The notes beneath the pieces are model-generated. The model was not told where the DNA came from. It saw nothing but the letters and a program-made list of their open reading frames with translations, and did not search any database. A stretch of 64,000 bases of DNA from Rubripirellula lacrimiformis (GTDB taxonomy: Bacteria; Planctomycetota; Planctomycetia; Pirellulales; Pirellulaceae). Below, piece by piece: positions 38,751 to 48,045 of this stretch (position 1 is the first letter of the stretch; every line of letters starts with the position of its first letter). Location: the NCBI RefSeq assembly GCF_007741535.1, contig NZ_CP036525.1, forward strand, positions 682,001 through 746,000. Direction: 5' to 3'. The position numbers and the translations under genes are program-made.

Positions 38751-40010
38751 TTAGAGTAAATCAACGAACAGGATTTTGGCGGAAATCAGTAGCAAGACGA
38801 TCAATCCTAGGCCTGCGATCCCGTTCGTGATTGGGCCGTTCGTGTTTTCGCCCATCACGGATTTGCGATTGGTCAGCCACAGAAGTGTCGCTGCGATCAA
38901 CGGCGATGCAACCACCGTGGTTGCCTGGGCCGCCACGATCAAACCTGCTGGTTTCCCAACCCCCATCACGATCATGTACAGGGCCACGCCCATTCCGGAA
39001 AGCAGCACGATGGCTGTCATGATCCGAGGACCACGGTCATTGGGAAGATTCCCAAGCTTCAATGCATCCGCCAGCACAAATCCACCGACCATCGAGTTGA
39101 CGATGAACGAAGAGTACGCGGCCGAGAACAGGCCAATGCAGAAAACGAATCGTCCGGCTGGTCCGAACAACGGTTCCAATTGATTGGCGATTTTGGAAAC
39201 ATCGTTGATGTCGTCCAGCGTCATTTCGCCAGAGATCAATTGCGGATGAAACACGGACGCCGACGTGCACATGATCATCAGCGTGATGACGGCCATGATC
39301 GTCGCACCGACGCGCGCGTCGAACAAACCAAGTTTCATGTCGTTGATTTTCCAGCCTTTGAAACGCACCAGATAGGATTGATAAAATGCGTTGGAAACGA
39401 TGAAGGTGGTCCCGATCAGGCCCATCAGCGGCAAGCCAATCTCTGTCGTTCCAGCAAATGGATTCAGTCCTTGCAGGATCGCCATCGGGTCCGGCCTTGC
39501 GAAAACAAGGTTGATGGCAAACGCGATCAACATCACGCCAACCAACGCCGCCATGCACCGTTCCAGCACCGCGTACAAGTTTTTGAATCCAAACAGAAAC
39601 ATCAACGCCAACGCATTCAGGATCACGATCCAGTAGTTCCAGGGGATGAATCCGTTGATCGCTGCATGAACGCCAAGGTTGTTGCCGAACTGGTATGCCG
39701 CCGCGATGAAGAAGACGGAAACGCCAACCAGGATCGATAGAAATCGATGCGCGGCTTCGGCGATCACGTCGCCGGCGGATCGTTGGGTCACGACGCCCAA
39801 TCGCACGGCAAGCGTCAGATAGACCGACATGAAGATCACCGAAACGATGACCACCCAAACGTTGGCAAATCCTGCGGTAGCGCCAACGGACGAACTCGTG
39901 ACGATGCTGCCGGGGCCGATCACGACACAGGCCGATACGAGTCCGGGGCCAAGGATCTGAAAAAAACGCCCGAATAGCGAAACGGGTTTGGCGTCTGGTG
40001 AATCAGTCAA
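38751..40010 (-). CDS. Nramp-superfamily transporter with altered metal site
   Basis: The 419-residue protein has about eleven membrane helices. The first, GPGLVSACVVIGPGSIVTSS, aligns without gaps to the Nramp motif GPGxxxAxxxxDPGNxxT, but the metal-binding Asp is Gly32 and the Asn is Ser35. In helix 6 (LIGTTFIVSNAFYQS) the conserved Met-Pro-His is Ile204-Val205-Ser206. Known Nramps take up Mn(II) or Fe(II) with protons using exactly these residues. The fold assignment is well supported; Mn/Fe transport is doubtful and another substrate is possible. Confidence 0.82.
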   Translation of the reverse strand: MTDSPDAKPVSLFGRFFQILGPGLVSACVVIGPGSIVTSSSVGATAGFANVWVVIVSVIFMSVYLTLAVRLGVVTQRSAGDVIAEAAHRFLSILVGVSVFFIAAAYQFGNNLGVHAAINGFIPWNYWIVILNALALMFLFGFKNLYAVLERCMAALVGVMLIAFAINLVFARPDPMAILQGLNPFAGTTEIGLPLMGLIGTTFIVSNAFYQSYLVRFKGWKINDMKLGLFDARVGATIMAVITLMIMCTSASVFHPQLISGEMTLDDINDVSKIANQLEPLFGPAGRFVFCIGLFSAAYSSFIVNSMVGGFVLADALKLGNLPNDRGPRIMTAIVLLSGMGVALYMIVMGVGKPAGLIVAAQATTVVASPLIAATLLWLTNRKSVMGENTNGPITNGIAGLGLIVLLLISAKILFVDLL

Positions 40011-40708
40011 TGTGGTGTGTCCAATGGTTCAGCGAAACTGGTCAACCGGTTCGGCAGGGAAGGTGAGGGCAGGCTGGTGGCGAGACTCTGGGCGAATTCC
40101 GCAACGGATGGTGGGAACGTTCGATTGGAACCGGTCTGCCCGGTCGCTCGCCCTTTCGGACCGAGATTGGTCAAACGTCTGTTGGTGGGATGTCGGTCAT
40201 GATGCGGGCAGCGTGACTGCGCCGTCGGTGCTCGCATGATCGTGTCGTTCTTCTCTGTCGCCCGAACCTCGTTGCACGATTTGTCGGGCACAGTGGAGGA
40301 CTTGATCGCATCCATCTTAGCTGCATTGTGCATTCGAATGGGCATCCGGCCGCCGGGTTTCTGAAAGACCAAAAACAACCTGACCCCGTCGGATGATGCT
40401 CGTGGATTGTGGATTGTGGGGCGTGGGATTGAACAAGCTCCGCTGGCTTCCCGGCCAACGCGTCATCGTGGTTCATCGGATGGCTGCGTGTTTCGAAGCG
40501 ATCGTTGGATCCGAACTGCCGGTGGTTGATAACGCTTCGTGTCGAAGACGCTAGGTTTTCGGTTTTCGATAGGATATGCTGATGATCGGGGCGAGAAAGG
40601 GGGGCGTAAGGCAAAGCGAGAAGTTCAATCGCGAAGCCGTTTCTAAGCAGATGTTGTTTCCGGAAACAGCGTCATCTTCATCTAATGCGACAAGTTGTTG
40701 GCACATCT
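40011..40708. other. Intergenic region of about 700 bp, no gene supported
   Basis: This gap separates the minus-strand transporter from the plus-strand sulfatase and marks the left edge of the catabolic island. Overlapping short frames on both strands are low-quality. It should hold the promoters of both genes; no clear repeat or hairpin was found. Confidence 0.5.
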
Positions 40709-42199
40709 ATGAAACATCACCTTTGGGTCGTTCACGTACTTGTCTTTGGAATTTTGGTCTCGCGCGGCTTTGCTGCTGAACCGCCAAATGTTGTTTTCAT
40801 TTTGAGCGATGATCATCGATTCGATTTCATGAGTTGCATCGAAGGTTGTCCCGAATTCTTGAAGACGCCCAACATGGACCGGATTGCCAGCGAAGGAGCG
40901 GTTTTCAAGAACGCATTCGTTTCGACCTCGCTTTGTTCGCCCAGTAGAGCGTCGATATTGACGGGCCAATACATGCACCATCATCGCGTGGTGGACAACC
41001 AGCGGGATGTGCCGGTCGGTACCCGGTTCTTTCCCTCGGACTTGCAGTCCGGCGGATACAACACGGCCTTTGTCGGCAAGTGGCACATGGGGCATGACAG
41101 TGATGAACCCCGCAGCGGATTTGATTACTGGGCTAGCTTTCTGGGGCAGGGCGTCTATCACGATCCGACGCTGAACATCAACGGCAAACAAAACTCGTTT
41201 TCAGGGTACACCACCGATGTGCTGACCGACCTAGCAATCGACTGGCTGCGGGATCGTGATTCGTCGGACAAGCCGTTCTTCTTGTATCTGTCTTACAAGG
41301 CGGTTCATTACCCATTCACTCCGGCGCCTCGCAATCAAGGCAAGTACAAAGACGAACCGATTGACTATCCCGAGACGATGGCCAATACCGAGCGGAATTA
41401 TCGCACCCAACCGAATTGGGTGCGGAATCGTCGCTACAGTATTCACGGCATCGACCACATGGAAACGGGTGCATTTGATAACGACCCCGTGCCGGACTTC
41501 GACGATCTGTACCACGCTTACGCGGAAACTGTGTTCGGGCTGGACGAGAACGTTGGTCGCGTTCTGGACTACGTCGACCAAGCTGGCCTTCGTGACAACA
41601 CGATCGTGATCTACATGGGCGATAACGGTTTTGAATTGGGCGAGCATGGATTCTATGACAAACGAGATGCCTTCGAGCACTCTATCCGTGTGCCGATGCT
41701 TGCCAGAGCACCGGGCAGAATCGCTGCGGGGACGATCGTCGAGGAAATGGTTCAAAACATCGATGTTGCGGCGACGATCTTAGACGTCTGTGATGTGCAG
41801 CCGTCCAAGGATGTTCAGTTTGATGGAAGATCGATGCGGCCACTGTGGGAAGAGACCGCCGAATCCAAACAAGCCCTTGCGGATTTGCCGTGGCGGGATC
41901 ATCTGTTGTACGAATACCACTGGGAATGGAATTTTCCCGCAACGCCAACGACGTTGGCGATCCGGACGGATCGGTTCAAGTACATCTACTACCACGGGGT
42001 CTGGGACCAGAACGGGTTCTACGATCTGAAAACAGACCCGCACGAGCGGCACAATTTGATTGATGTGCCCGCGTATCAGCAGCAGATCACTTCGCTGCAG
42101 AATCAACTGTTTGACGAGCTGCAGACGTCCGGCGGATTGGCTTTACCGATCCGTCCACCTGTGGGGGAAAGGCTTGGGCAACGCAAACTGCCCAGATAA
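40709..42199 (+). CDS. Secreted sulfatase (type I, formylglycine-dependent)
   Basis: A signal peptide (VHVLVFGILVSRGFAA) is followed by the sulfatase start PPNVVFILSDDHR with metal-binding Asp residues, and the signature LCSPSRASILTG in which Cys76 is the residue converted to formylglycine. FVGKWHMG and MGDNGFELGEHG follow at the expected places. It should act in the periplasm or outside, removing sulfate esters from glycans or small molecules. An in-frame ATG at 40685 exists; 40709 gives the cleaner signal peptide. It is the first gene of the plus-strand run 40.7-45.8 kb. Confidence 0.93.
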   Translation: MKHHLWVVHVLVFGILVSRGFAAEPPNVVFILSDDHRFDFMSCIEGCPEFLKTPNMDRIASEGAVFKNAFVSTSLCSPSRASILTGQYMHHHRVVDNQRDVPVGTRFFPSDLQSGGYNTAFVGKWHMGHDSDEPRSGFDYWASFLGQGVYHDPTLNINGKQNSFSGYTTDVLTDLAIDWLRDRDSSDKPFFLYLSYKAVHYPFTPAPRNQGKYKDEPIDYPETMANTERNYRTQPNWVRNRRYSIHGIDHMETGAFDNDPVPDFDDLYHAYAETVFGLDENVGRVLDYVDQAGLRDNTIVIYMGDNGFELGEHGFYDKRDAFEHSIRVPMLARAPGRIAAGTIVEEMVQNIDVAATILDVCDVQPSKDVQFDGRSMRPLWEETAESKQALADLPWRDHLLYEYHWEWNFPATPTTLAIRTDRFKYIYYHGVWDQNGFYDLKTDPHERHNLIDVPAYQQQITSLQNQLFDELQTSGGLALPIRPPVGERLGQRKLPR

Positions 42200-42266
42200 G
42201 AGTGCACCCGAAATGCTCTCGGCTTGTTCCGTTGCCATCCCAACCTTTTTGGCCAAGGCCACTGAA

Positions 42267-43298
42267 ATGAATCTCCCTGATCAAATCGATAGCGAATCAC
42301 AACTGGACCAGTTGCTGGCACGGCCGAGCGAGCGATTGGTTCGCTGGATGTCGGCGATGGACGGTGACGTGATGATTTTAGGGGTGGCTGGGAAGATGGG
42401 AATTAGCTTGGCGCAATTGGCGGTCAATGCAATCGAGCAAGCGGGAGTGAAGAAGACTGTTTATGGAGTGGCAAGATTCTCTAGCCCAGGTTCGCGTGCG
42501 TTGCTGGACTCGCTAGGCGTCAAGACGATTGCATGCGATCTGATCGACCGTGCTGCGGTTGCGTCGCTGCCCAGAACCAAGAACGTCGTATTCATGGCGG
42601 GACGTAAATTCGGTACCAGCGGTTCGCAAGCGTTGACCTGGGCCATGAACACGATGGTTCCAGCGAACGTGATCGAGCATTTTTCACAATCCCGTATCGT
42701 CGCCTTTTCGACCGGGTGCGTGTATCCGTTGGTTCCCATCAACGATGCTCCCGACGAAACCGTCGAACCTGCACCGGTTGGCGAATACGCTCAGTCGTGT
42801 TTGGGACGTGAACGTGTGTTCGAATTTGGCAGCGTATCGAACGGGACCCCGGTCTGCCTGTTCCGGCTGAATTACGCCGTCGACTTGCGATACGGAGTCA
42901 TCTATGACATCGCCGAAAATATTTGGAACGACCGGCCGGTCAACAATGGCGTCGAAGCGTTCAACATGATCTGGCAGGGAGACGCGAATCATCAGGCTCT
43001 GATGTGTCTTGATCAGTGTTCGTCGCCTGCCAGCAAGATCAACGTCACGGGCACCGAAACGTTGCGTACCGAAGACGTCGCTCGTCAACTCGGGGAATTG
43101 CTGAACAAGCCCGTGCGTTTTACGACCACCGCCAGCCAGGTTTCTTATCTCAGTGACAGTGCAAAGGCGACAAGTTTGTTCGGCCCGCCATCGGTGACCG
43201 CCGAGCAACTGATTCGCTGGCAGGCTCATTGGGTCAGCGTCGGCGGACGCTCGCTGGGGAAGCCCACACACTTTGAAGTCGTCGACGGCGGCTATTAA
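42267..43298 (+). CDS. NAD-dependent epimerase/dehydratase family protein (SDR)
   Basis: The 343-residue protein has an N-terminal dinucleotide-binding loop GVAGKMG after a beta strand (VMILG), then VFMAGRKFG and FSTGCVYP, as in extended SDR sugar epimerases. The usual YxxxK is seen only in changed form (EYAQSCLGRE), so catalysis may differ. No signal peptide, so it is cytoplasmic. The ATG at 42267 has AAGG at a proper distance, while the open frame extends back into the sulfatase gene. The DHDPS-like gene follows after 17 bp, so both likely act in one sugar-acid pathway. Confidence 0.8.
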   Translation: MNLPDQIDSESQLDQLLARPSERLVRWMSAMDGDVMILGVAGKMGISLAQLAVNAIEQAGVKKTVYGVARFSSPGSRALLDSLGVKTIACDLIDRAAVASLPRTKNVVFMAGRKFGTSGSQALTWAMNTMVPANVIEHFSQSRIVAFSTGCVYPLVPINDAPDETVEPAPVGEYAQSCLGRERVFEFGSVSNGTPVCLFRLNYAVDLRYGVIYDIAENIWNDRPVNNGVEAFNMIWQGDANHQALMCLDQCSSPASKINVTGTETLRTEDVARQLGELLNKPVRFTTTASQVSYLSDSAKATSLFGPPSVTAEQLIRWQAHWVSVGGRSLGKPTHFEVVDGGY

Positions 43299-43315
43299 GA
43301 AAAGGGATCAATCGA

Positions 43316-44389
43316 GTGCAGATCAACGAAATTCCAAAGCCGATTCGCGACAGCGTTCAGAAGGGAATCGTTATCCCCGCAATGCCGTTGGCGTTGGACG
43401 CCCAGCGTGGTTTGGATCGGCAGTGCCAAGCCGCGCTAGCACGGTACTATATCGACGCGGGTGTGGGTGGCATCGCAGTGGGGGTTCACACCACGCAATT
43501 CGCAATCCGTGACCCCGGCATCAATTTGTTCGAACCGGTTTTGAAGCTCACTTCCGAAGTGATCGACGACTATTCAGCGGCTCAGGGCCGACATGTTTGG
43601 AAGGTTGCCGGCGTCTGTGGAACGACCCAGCAAGCGGTCCGGGAAGCGACGTTTGCTGTCGACCATGGCTACCACAGCGGTCTATTAAGCCTCGCCGCGC
43701 TTGCAGGCGAAAGCCACGACAAGCTGCTGGACCATTGCCGCGAAGTGGCTGCTGTCATTCCTGTGATCGGGTTCTATTTGCAGCCAGCTGTGGGCGGATG
43801 CAAGTTGCCGTATTCGTTTTGGCGTGAATTCGCGGAAATCGAAAATGTGATCGCGATCAAGATGGCGCCGTTCAACCGCTACCAAACATTGGACGTGGTT
43901 CGTGCCGTCTGTGATTCCGGATGCGAAGACAAGATCACGCTGTATACCGGAAACGATGATAACATCATTGTCGATTTGTTGACCGAATACCGAATTGCTT
44001 GTGATGCGGGGCCAAAGTCGGTCCGCATCCGCGGTGGTTTATTGGGGCATTGGAGCGTTTGGGCTCGGGCGGCCGTCGAATTGCTTGACGAAGTGCATGC
44101 TGTGGTCGCCAGCGGCAACGGGGTCCCGTCGGAATTGCTTCGACGCAACATTGAATTGACGGATTGCAATGCGGCGTTCTTCGATGCGGCAAACGATTTC
44201 GCCGGCTGTATCCCCGGGATTCACGAGGTCTTGCGACGTCAGGGATTGATGCGAGGAACTTGGTGCCTGGATCCCAACGAGGTCCTTTCCCAAGGACAGT
44301 CTCAGGAGATCGATCGAGTGACAAAGGCGTACCCGCATCTGAACGACGACGGGTTTGTGCAGGACAACCTACGCCGGTGGTTGTCGTGA
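43316..44389 (+). CDS. Dihydrodipicolinate synthase/N-acetylneuraminate lyase family protein
   Basis: The 357-residue protein is a DapA/NanA-type TIM barrel. The Schiff-base lysine is Lys182 in VIAIKMAPFNRYQ, and the tyrosine before it is in GFYLQPAVGG (Tyr154). At this length it exceeds ordinary DapA (about 290), as do sugar-acid aldolases and dehydratases of the family. It starts with GTG at 43316, preceded by GGGA. Its close link to the epimerase and the sugar-catabolic context argue for a 2-keto-3-deoxy sugar acid rather than lysine synthesis; this is inference. Confidence 0.82.
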   Translation: MQINEIPKPIRDSVQKGIVIPAMPLALDAQRGLDRQCQAALARYYIDAGVGGIAVGVHTTQFAIRDPGINLFEPVLKLTSEVIDDYSAAQGRHVWKVAGVCGTTQQAVREATFAVDHGYHSGLLSLAALAGESHDKLLDHCREVAAVIPVIGFYLQPAVGGCKLPYSFWREFAEIENVIAIKMAPFNRYQTLDVVRAVCDSGCEDKITLYTGNDDNIIVDLLTEYRIACDAGPKSVRIRGGLLGHWSVWARAAVELLDEVHAVVASGNGVPSELLRRNIELTDCNAAFFDAANDFAGCIPGIHEVLRRQGLMRGTWCLDPNEVLSQGQSQEIDRVTKAYPHLNDDGFVQDNLRRWLS

Positions 44390-44537
44390 ACCGATCCCCG
44401 ATGTGTGATTGATTGGTTGATTCGGCGCTTGACGCGTCTTTGCAGCGACCCGAAAATCTGTGCGACTGCGGGGGGAGACTAGTATCCTGATTCCAAGCGA
44501 ACTGATTCCATACGAATGACACCTAGGTGAGACAGCA

Positions 44538-45827
44538 ATGAGAAAACTTTTTGTAGCGGCAATGATGTTCGGGCTGTTAGTGCCCTGCGGTCCGACTGCG
44601 CCAGCGGCAGACGTCGAAGATGGCTTCGTTTCACTTTTTAACGGAAGTGATTTGACCGGTTGGGTCAAGCGCGGCGGGTCTGCCGAGTATGCGGTCCAGG
44701 ACGGATCGATCGTTGGGAAGTGCGCGCCGGACACACCGGGAAATACGTTTCTGTGTTCGGAAAAAGAATTCGGAAACTTCGTTCTGAAGCTGCAGTATCA
44801 ATTCCTGGAAGACGGGAACTCCGGCGTCCAGTTCCGCTCTGCCGCGCGTCCAGAGGGCGATGGCCAGCGGGTTTATGGTTATCAGTACGAAATGCGTCCC
44901 GGTGGCGACATGACCGGCCGTATTTACGACGAAGGACGCCGCGGACATAAGTTCGGCATCATTTGGCTGGACGCACACACACCTCAGGATCGAATGGATG
45001 CCGCGCAGGCAAGCAATCAGGCGGGGCAGTGGAACGACGTCGAAATTCAGTGTGTCGGCCCGTCCATCAAGACATGGCTCAATGGCAAACTGGTTGTCGA
45101 TATGTTCGACAGTCTATCGATGAAAGGATTTTTGGGGCTGCAGATTCACGCAGGCAAATCCGGCAGTGTTGCTTGGCGGAATATCCGCGTGAAGGATCTG
45201 GGCGAAAGCAAGTGGGATTCATTCTTCGTCAAAGGCGACGACGGCAACTACCAGCTTTCTAACGCCAAGTTCGTGCTGCCGGAAGAATGGTCTTTCACCG
45301 AAGACGGTGTTTTGCATGGCGTCCACTCCAAGAGCCAGGGCAAGGATGGGCTCGTCATTTCCACCGATGATTACGACAACTTCATCGCTCGCGTCACCTA
45401 CCGAATGCACGGCGGCAACAGTGCGTTGTATTTCCGTGCCGAAGAGACGAGTGCCCCGTGGGTACTGCGCGGATTCCAGAATGAAATCGCCAACAACGGC
45501 AAAGACTCGGCGCTCTGGCACACCGCCGGCATCATTGATGGGAAAACGATTCCCGGTCGCGGTTGGATCGTCGCCAACGACGAGCTTGTCGAAACGGTTC
45601 GCAACAAGAACGACCAGTGGAATACGACCTGCACGGCCGCGTATGGCGACCGACTGGTCCAGACGCTGAACGGATTCTGCACATCGGACATCGTCGACGA
45701 AGAGTGCGAAAAGACGGGCAAGCTGGGCCTGCAAATGCACGGTGGAACCGACTGCGAAATGTTCTTCAAGGACTTCGAAGTCATGCCGATCACCCCAGAA
45801 ATGATGAAGCTGATCAACCGGAAGTAG
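44538..45827 (+). CDS. Secreted protein with two DUF1080 domains (3-keto-disaccharide hydrolase family)
   Basis: A signal peptide (LFVAAMMFGLLVPCG, cut near APAA) is followed by two DUF1080 beta-sandwich domains. The first (about 27-220) has FVSLFNGSDLTGW, FRSAARPEG and WNDVEIQCVGPSIKTWLNG; the second (about 235-425) has FIARVTYRMHGGNSALYFRAEE and a final LGLQMHGGTDCEMFFKDFEV. Some members of the family cleave 3-keto-glycosides made by Gfo/Idh/MocA oxidoreductases, two of which are encoded nearby, so a 3-keto glycoside route is plausible. It ends the plus-strand run. Confidence 0.88.
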   Translation: MRKLFVAAMMFGLLVPCGPTAPAADVEDGFVSLFNGSDLTGWVKRGGSAEYAVQDGSIVGKCAPDTPGNTFLCSEKEFGNFVLKLQYQFLEDGNSGVQFRSAARPEGDGQRVYGYQYEMRPGGDMTGRIYDEGRRGHKFGIIWLDAHTPQDRMDAAQASNQAGQWNDVEIQCVGPSIKTWLNGKLVVDMFDSLSMKGFLGLQIHAGKSGSVAWRNIRVKDLGESKWDSFFVKGDDGNYQLSNAKFVLPEEWSFTEDGVLHGVHSKSQGKDGLVISTDDYDNFIARVTYRMHGGNSALYFRAEETSAPWVLRGFQNEIANNGKDSALWHTAGIIDGKTIPGRGWIVANDELVETVRNKNDQWNTTCTAAYGDRLVQTLNGFCTSDIVDEECEKTGKLGLQMHGGTDCEMFFKDFEVMPITPEMMKLINRK

Positions 45828-45873
45828 GTCGTTAAGCCGGTGACGCAAGAGCACCCCAAAGCCAAGTGGCCCC

Positions 45874-45935
45874 GTAGGACGGCCTTTCCAGGCTGTCGTT
45901 GCTTCTCCATAGACGGCCTGGAAAAGCCGTCCTAC
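45874..45935. repeat. Inverted repeat hairpin, likely dispersed palindromic element
   Basis: GTAGGACGGCCTTTCCAGGC (45874-45893) pairs with 45916-45935 with a single mismatch, around a 22-nt loop. A third partial copy of the right arm (ACGGCTTGGAAAAGCGG) follows near 45947. It starts 47 bp after the DUF1080 gene and may double as its terminator. Confidence 0.7.
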
Positions 45936-45976
45936 ATGAGCTCACAGACGGCTTGGAAAAGCGGCGAGTTCGCACC

Positions 45977-46230
45977 GTGGAAGCGCATCAAGTTGTGGCC
46001 GTGGACTCGTCGTCCTTCTATGCGATCGCGAACCACACGATTGCTCGATACGACAAGCAATCCGCCAAACGCCTTGTTCGCTGGGAAGCGCCCGCCGGAT
46101 CGGGGGATCCAGCATCTCAATAGTGGCGTCGTGATTGATGGGCACCTGCACTGCGCAAACGCCAATAGGCCAACGAAACCGCTTGAGATCACCATCGAAA
46201 TCTTTGATGCCGAAACGTGCACGCCCGCCA
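45977..46230 (+). pseudogene. Remnant of a secreted-protein gene with frameshift
   Basis: One frame encodes AVDSSSFYAIANHTIARYDK and RLVRWEAPAGSG, then the coherent sequence jumps to another frame near 46105: GIQHLNSGVVIDGHLHCAN followed by ITIEIFDAET. Together these look like consecutive parts of one beta-propeller-like family seen in planctomycetes (from memory). No start, signal peptide or downstream part is intact. The frameshift could be a sequencing error, but the missing ends point to a decayed gene. Confidence 0.45.
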
Positions 46231-46357
46231 CGAAGTCGTCTTCATGTGGGTGTCAGCGATTGTGCTACCACAGCGGGATTGGTTCCGTTTGGAAATGCGA
46301 TTCCGAGTCAGATGCGTCGGATTTTCCAACGCTTCGTTCGGCAAGCCTAAGGATCGA

Positions 46358-47701
46358 CTAGATCCAGGTTGGTTCCCAACCTTTTCGGTAGGGCTTGGTG
46401 ATCCACTTTTGCGCCTCGGGCTGGTTGGTGATCTTCATCGCTTCGGCATCCCAAGCGAGCTGTTGGCCGGGGAATCGGATCCCGATGGTGCCCAGCAACA
46501 CAGTCTCGGTCAAAGGGCCGGCGTAGTCGAAGTGGGAAGTGGTTTTCGCTTTGCCCATGCATGCATCGGCCCACTGCGTGTAGTGGTCAACGCCTTCGAT
46601 GACAGGCAACTCGTTTGCAGGAAATCGATCTTCTGGAAACAGCACCGGCATCGCCACGTGAGGAATGACCAGCGACCCTTTCTCGCCGACCAGGACTGAT
46701 CCCGCAGTCGGCAGCTTGTAGTCCGCGGGGATGTCCCCCAGTTTCTCGCGTGGCGGCAATACGCCGGCCGCGTCGTACCAGGTGACCGGCAGTGTGGTGC
46801 CCAGTGTGTACTTGGTTCCAGGGAACTCGTAGCTTACGCTCGCGCGATCGGTCCAGGTCTCTGGAAGCAGGGTTGGTGCTTCCACCGTGATTTTGGTGGG
46901 TGAAGTGAGCTGGAGCGATTTGAACACAGGATCCAAAATGTGGCATCCAAAGTCGCCAAGCTGGCCCGTTCCATAGTCTTGCCAACCGCGCCAATTGAAC
47001 GGATGGTACATGCCCACCTTGAACGGACGCTCGGGTGCAACGCCTTGCCATAGGTCCCAACGGACATGCTTGGGCACGGGATCGCTGCCTTGGGGTCTGG
47101 CGATGTTTCTTGGCCAGGATGGTTGGCCCCCTTGCCACGAGTGGACCTCCGTGACCTTGCCGATCAGGCCTTCGTGAACCATGTGTACCGCTGTGCGATA
47201 GGCCGAGTGCGATTGGATTTGGTTGCACATCTGCGTCGTGACATTGTATTTCGCAGCGGCCGTTTTCATTTGCCTTGCTTCGTAGACGGTGTGCGTCAAC
47301 GGTTTCTGGCAGAAGACATGTTTCCCCAAATGCATCGCAGCCATTGAAATCGGAGCGTGCATGAAATCGGGCGTCGACACCATCACACCATGGACGTCGG
47401 CCGATTCGTCAAGAAGCTTGCGCCAATCGTCGTATTGTCTGGCCGAGGCGTACTTCTGCGCGGCTTGACCAAGATGCTTTTCCGAGCTGTCGATGTCACA
47501 CAGTGCGACTACTTCCACATCGGGGCTGGCGGCCACACCATTCAGATCGCTCCATCCCTTTCCGCCGGTTCCGACACTGGCGATCCTTAGTCGTTGGTTC
47601 GCGCCGTAGACGCGTGAATACGACATGGCGTTGAGTCCGATTGCTGCGCCGGCCGCAGTGGTGGACTTCAAGAACGAGCGGCGGGTGGGAAATGTGGCCA
47701 T
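46358..47701 (-). CDS. Twin-arginine-exported Gfo/Idh/MocA-family oxidoreductase
   Basis: The 447-residue protein starts with a Tat signal (TRRSFLKSTTAAGAAIG), then a Rossmann motif SVGTGGKG, ALCDIDSS and the conserved CQKPLTHT (the EKP motif of the family with Gln for Glu). The C-terminal half carries GQLGDFGCHILDP, typical of the planctomycete subfamily. Such exported enzymes carry NAD(P) tightly bound and oxidise or rearrange sugars in the periplasm. The second of two closely spaced ATGs, 47701, has GGAG eight bases upstream. It is divergent from a metallophosphoesterase gene. Confidence 0.9.
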   Translation of the reverse strand: MATFPTRRSFLKSTTAAGAAIGLNAMSYSRVYGANQRLRIASVGTGGKGWSDLNGVAASPDVEVVALCDIDSSEKHLGQAAQKYASARQYDDWRKLLDESADVHGVMVSTPDFMHAPISMAAMHLGKHVFCQKPLTHTVYEARQMKTAAAKYNVTTQMCNQIQSHSAYRTAVHMVHEGLIGKVTEVHSWQGGQPSWPRNIARPQGSDPVPKHVRWDLWQGVAPERPFKVGMYHPFNWRGWQDYGTGQLGDFGCHILDPVFKSLQLTSPTKITVEAPTLLPETWTDRASVSYEFPGTKYTLGTTLPVTWYDAAGVLPPREKLGDIPADYKLPTAGSVLVGEKGSLVIPHVAMPVLFPEDRFPANELPVIEGVDHYTQWADACMGKAKTTSHFDYAGPLTETVLLGTIGIRFPGQQLAWDAEAMKITNQPEAQKWITKPYRKGWEPTWI

Positions 47702-48045
47702 GGCCATTCTCCGAGGTAGGTTGGGTGGGGCGGGATCTGTCTGAAAGGCGGGAAGCGGCACGGAATCCAATCGAATTGTCGGTCGTCGTGTGCCAGCGGC
47801 TATTATGCTAGCTCGCCCATGCACGCGTCACAACAGAAGCCGGCGACTTCGGTGTCATTCGCAAAGGATCGATCCCCGCGACGGCGGTGAAACTAGTGGT
47901 TGCTTGGACCAAGTGGTTGCCTGTGCACTGTTGAGTCGTCGCGGGGCATGCGGCAATGTCCATTGGGATGGACCGCGATACGCGGATGTGTCGCGATCGT
48001 GTTCTACTTGTTCGCAATGAAAAACGTCATGGAGAGGAAGCATAC
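47702..48045. other. Divergent intergenic region of about 340 bp
   Basis: It lies between the Gfo/Idh/MocA gene (minus) and a metallophosphoesterase gene (plus) and should hold promoters of both. No gene or repeat is supported. Confidence 0.5.

Noticed and set aside
45840-46361. Plus-strand 173-codon frame as an intact gene
   Set aside because: Only part of it looks protein-like; the similarity continues in a different frame upstream, and the beginning translates the palindromic repeat.
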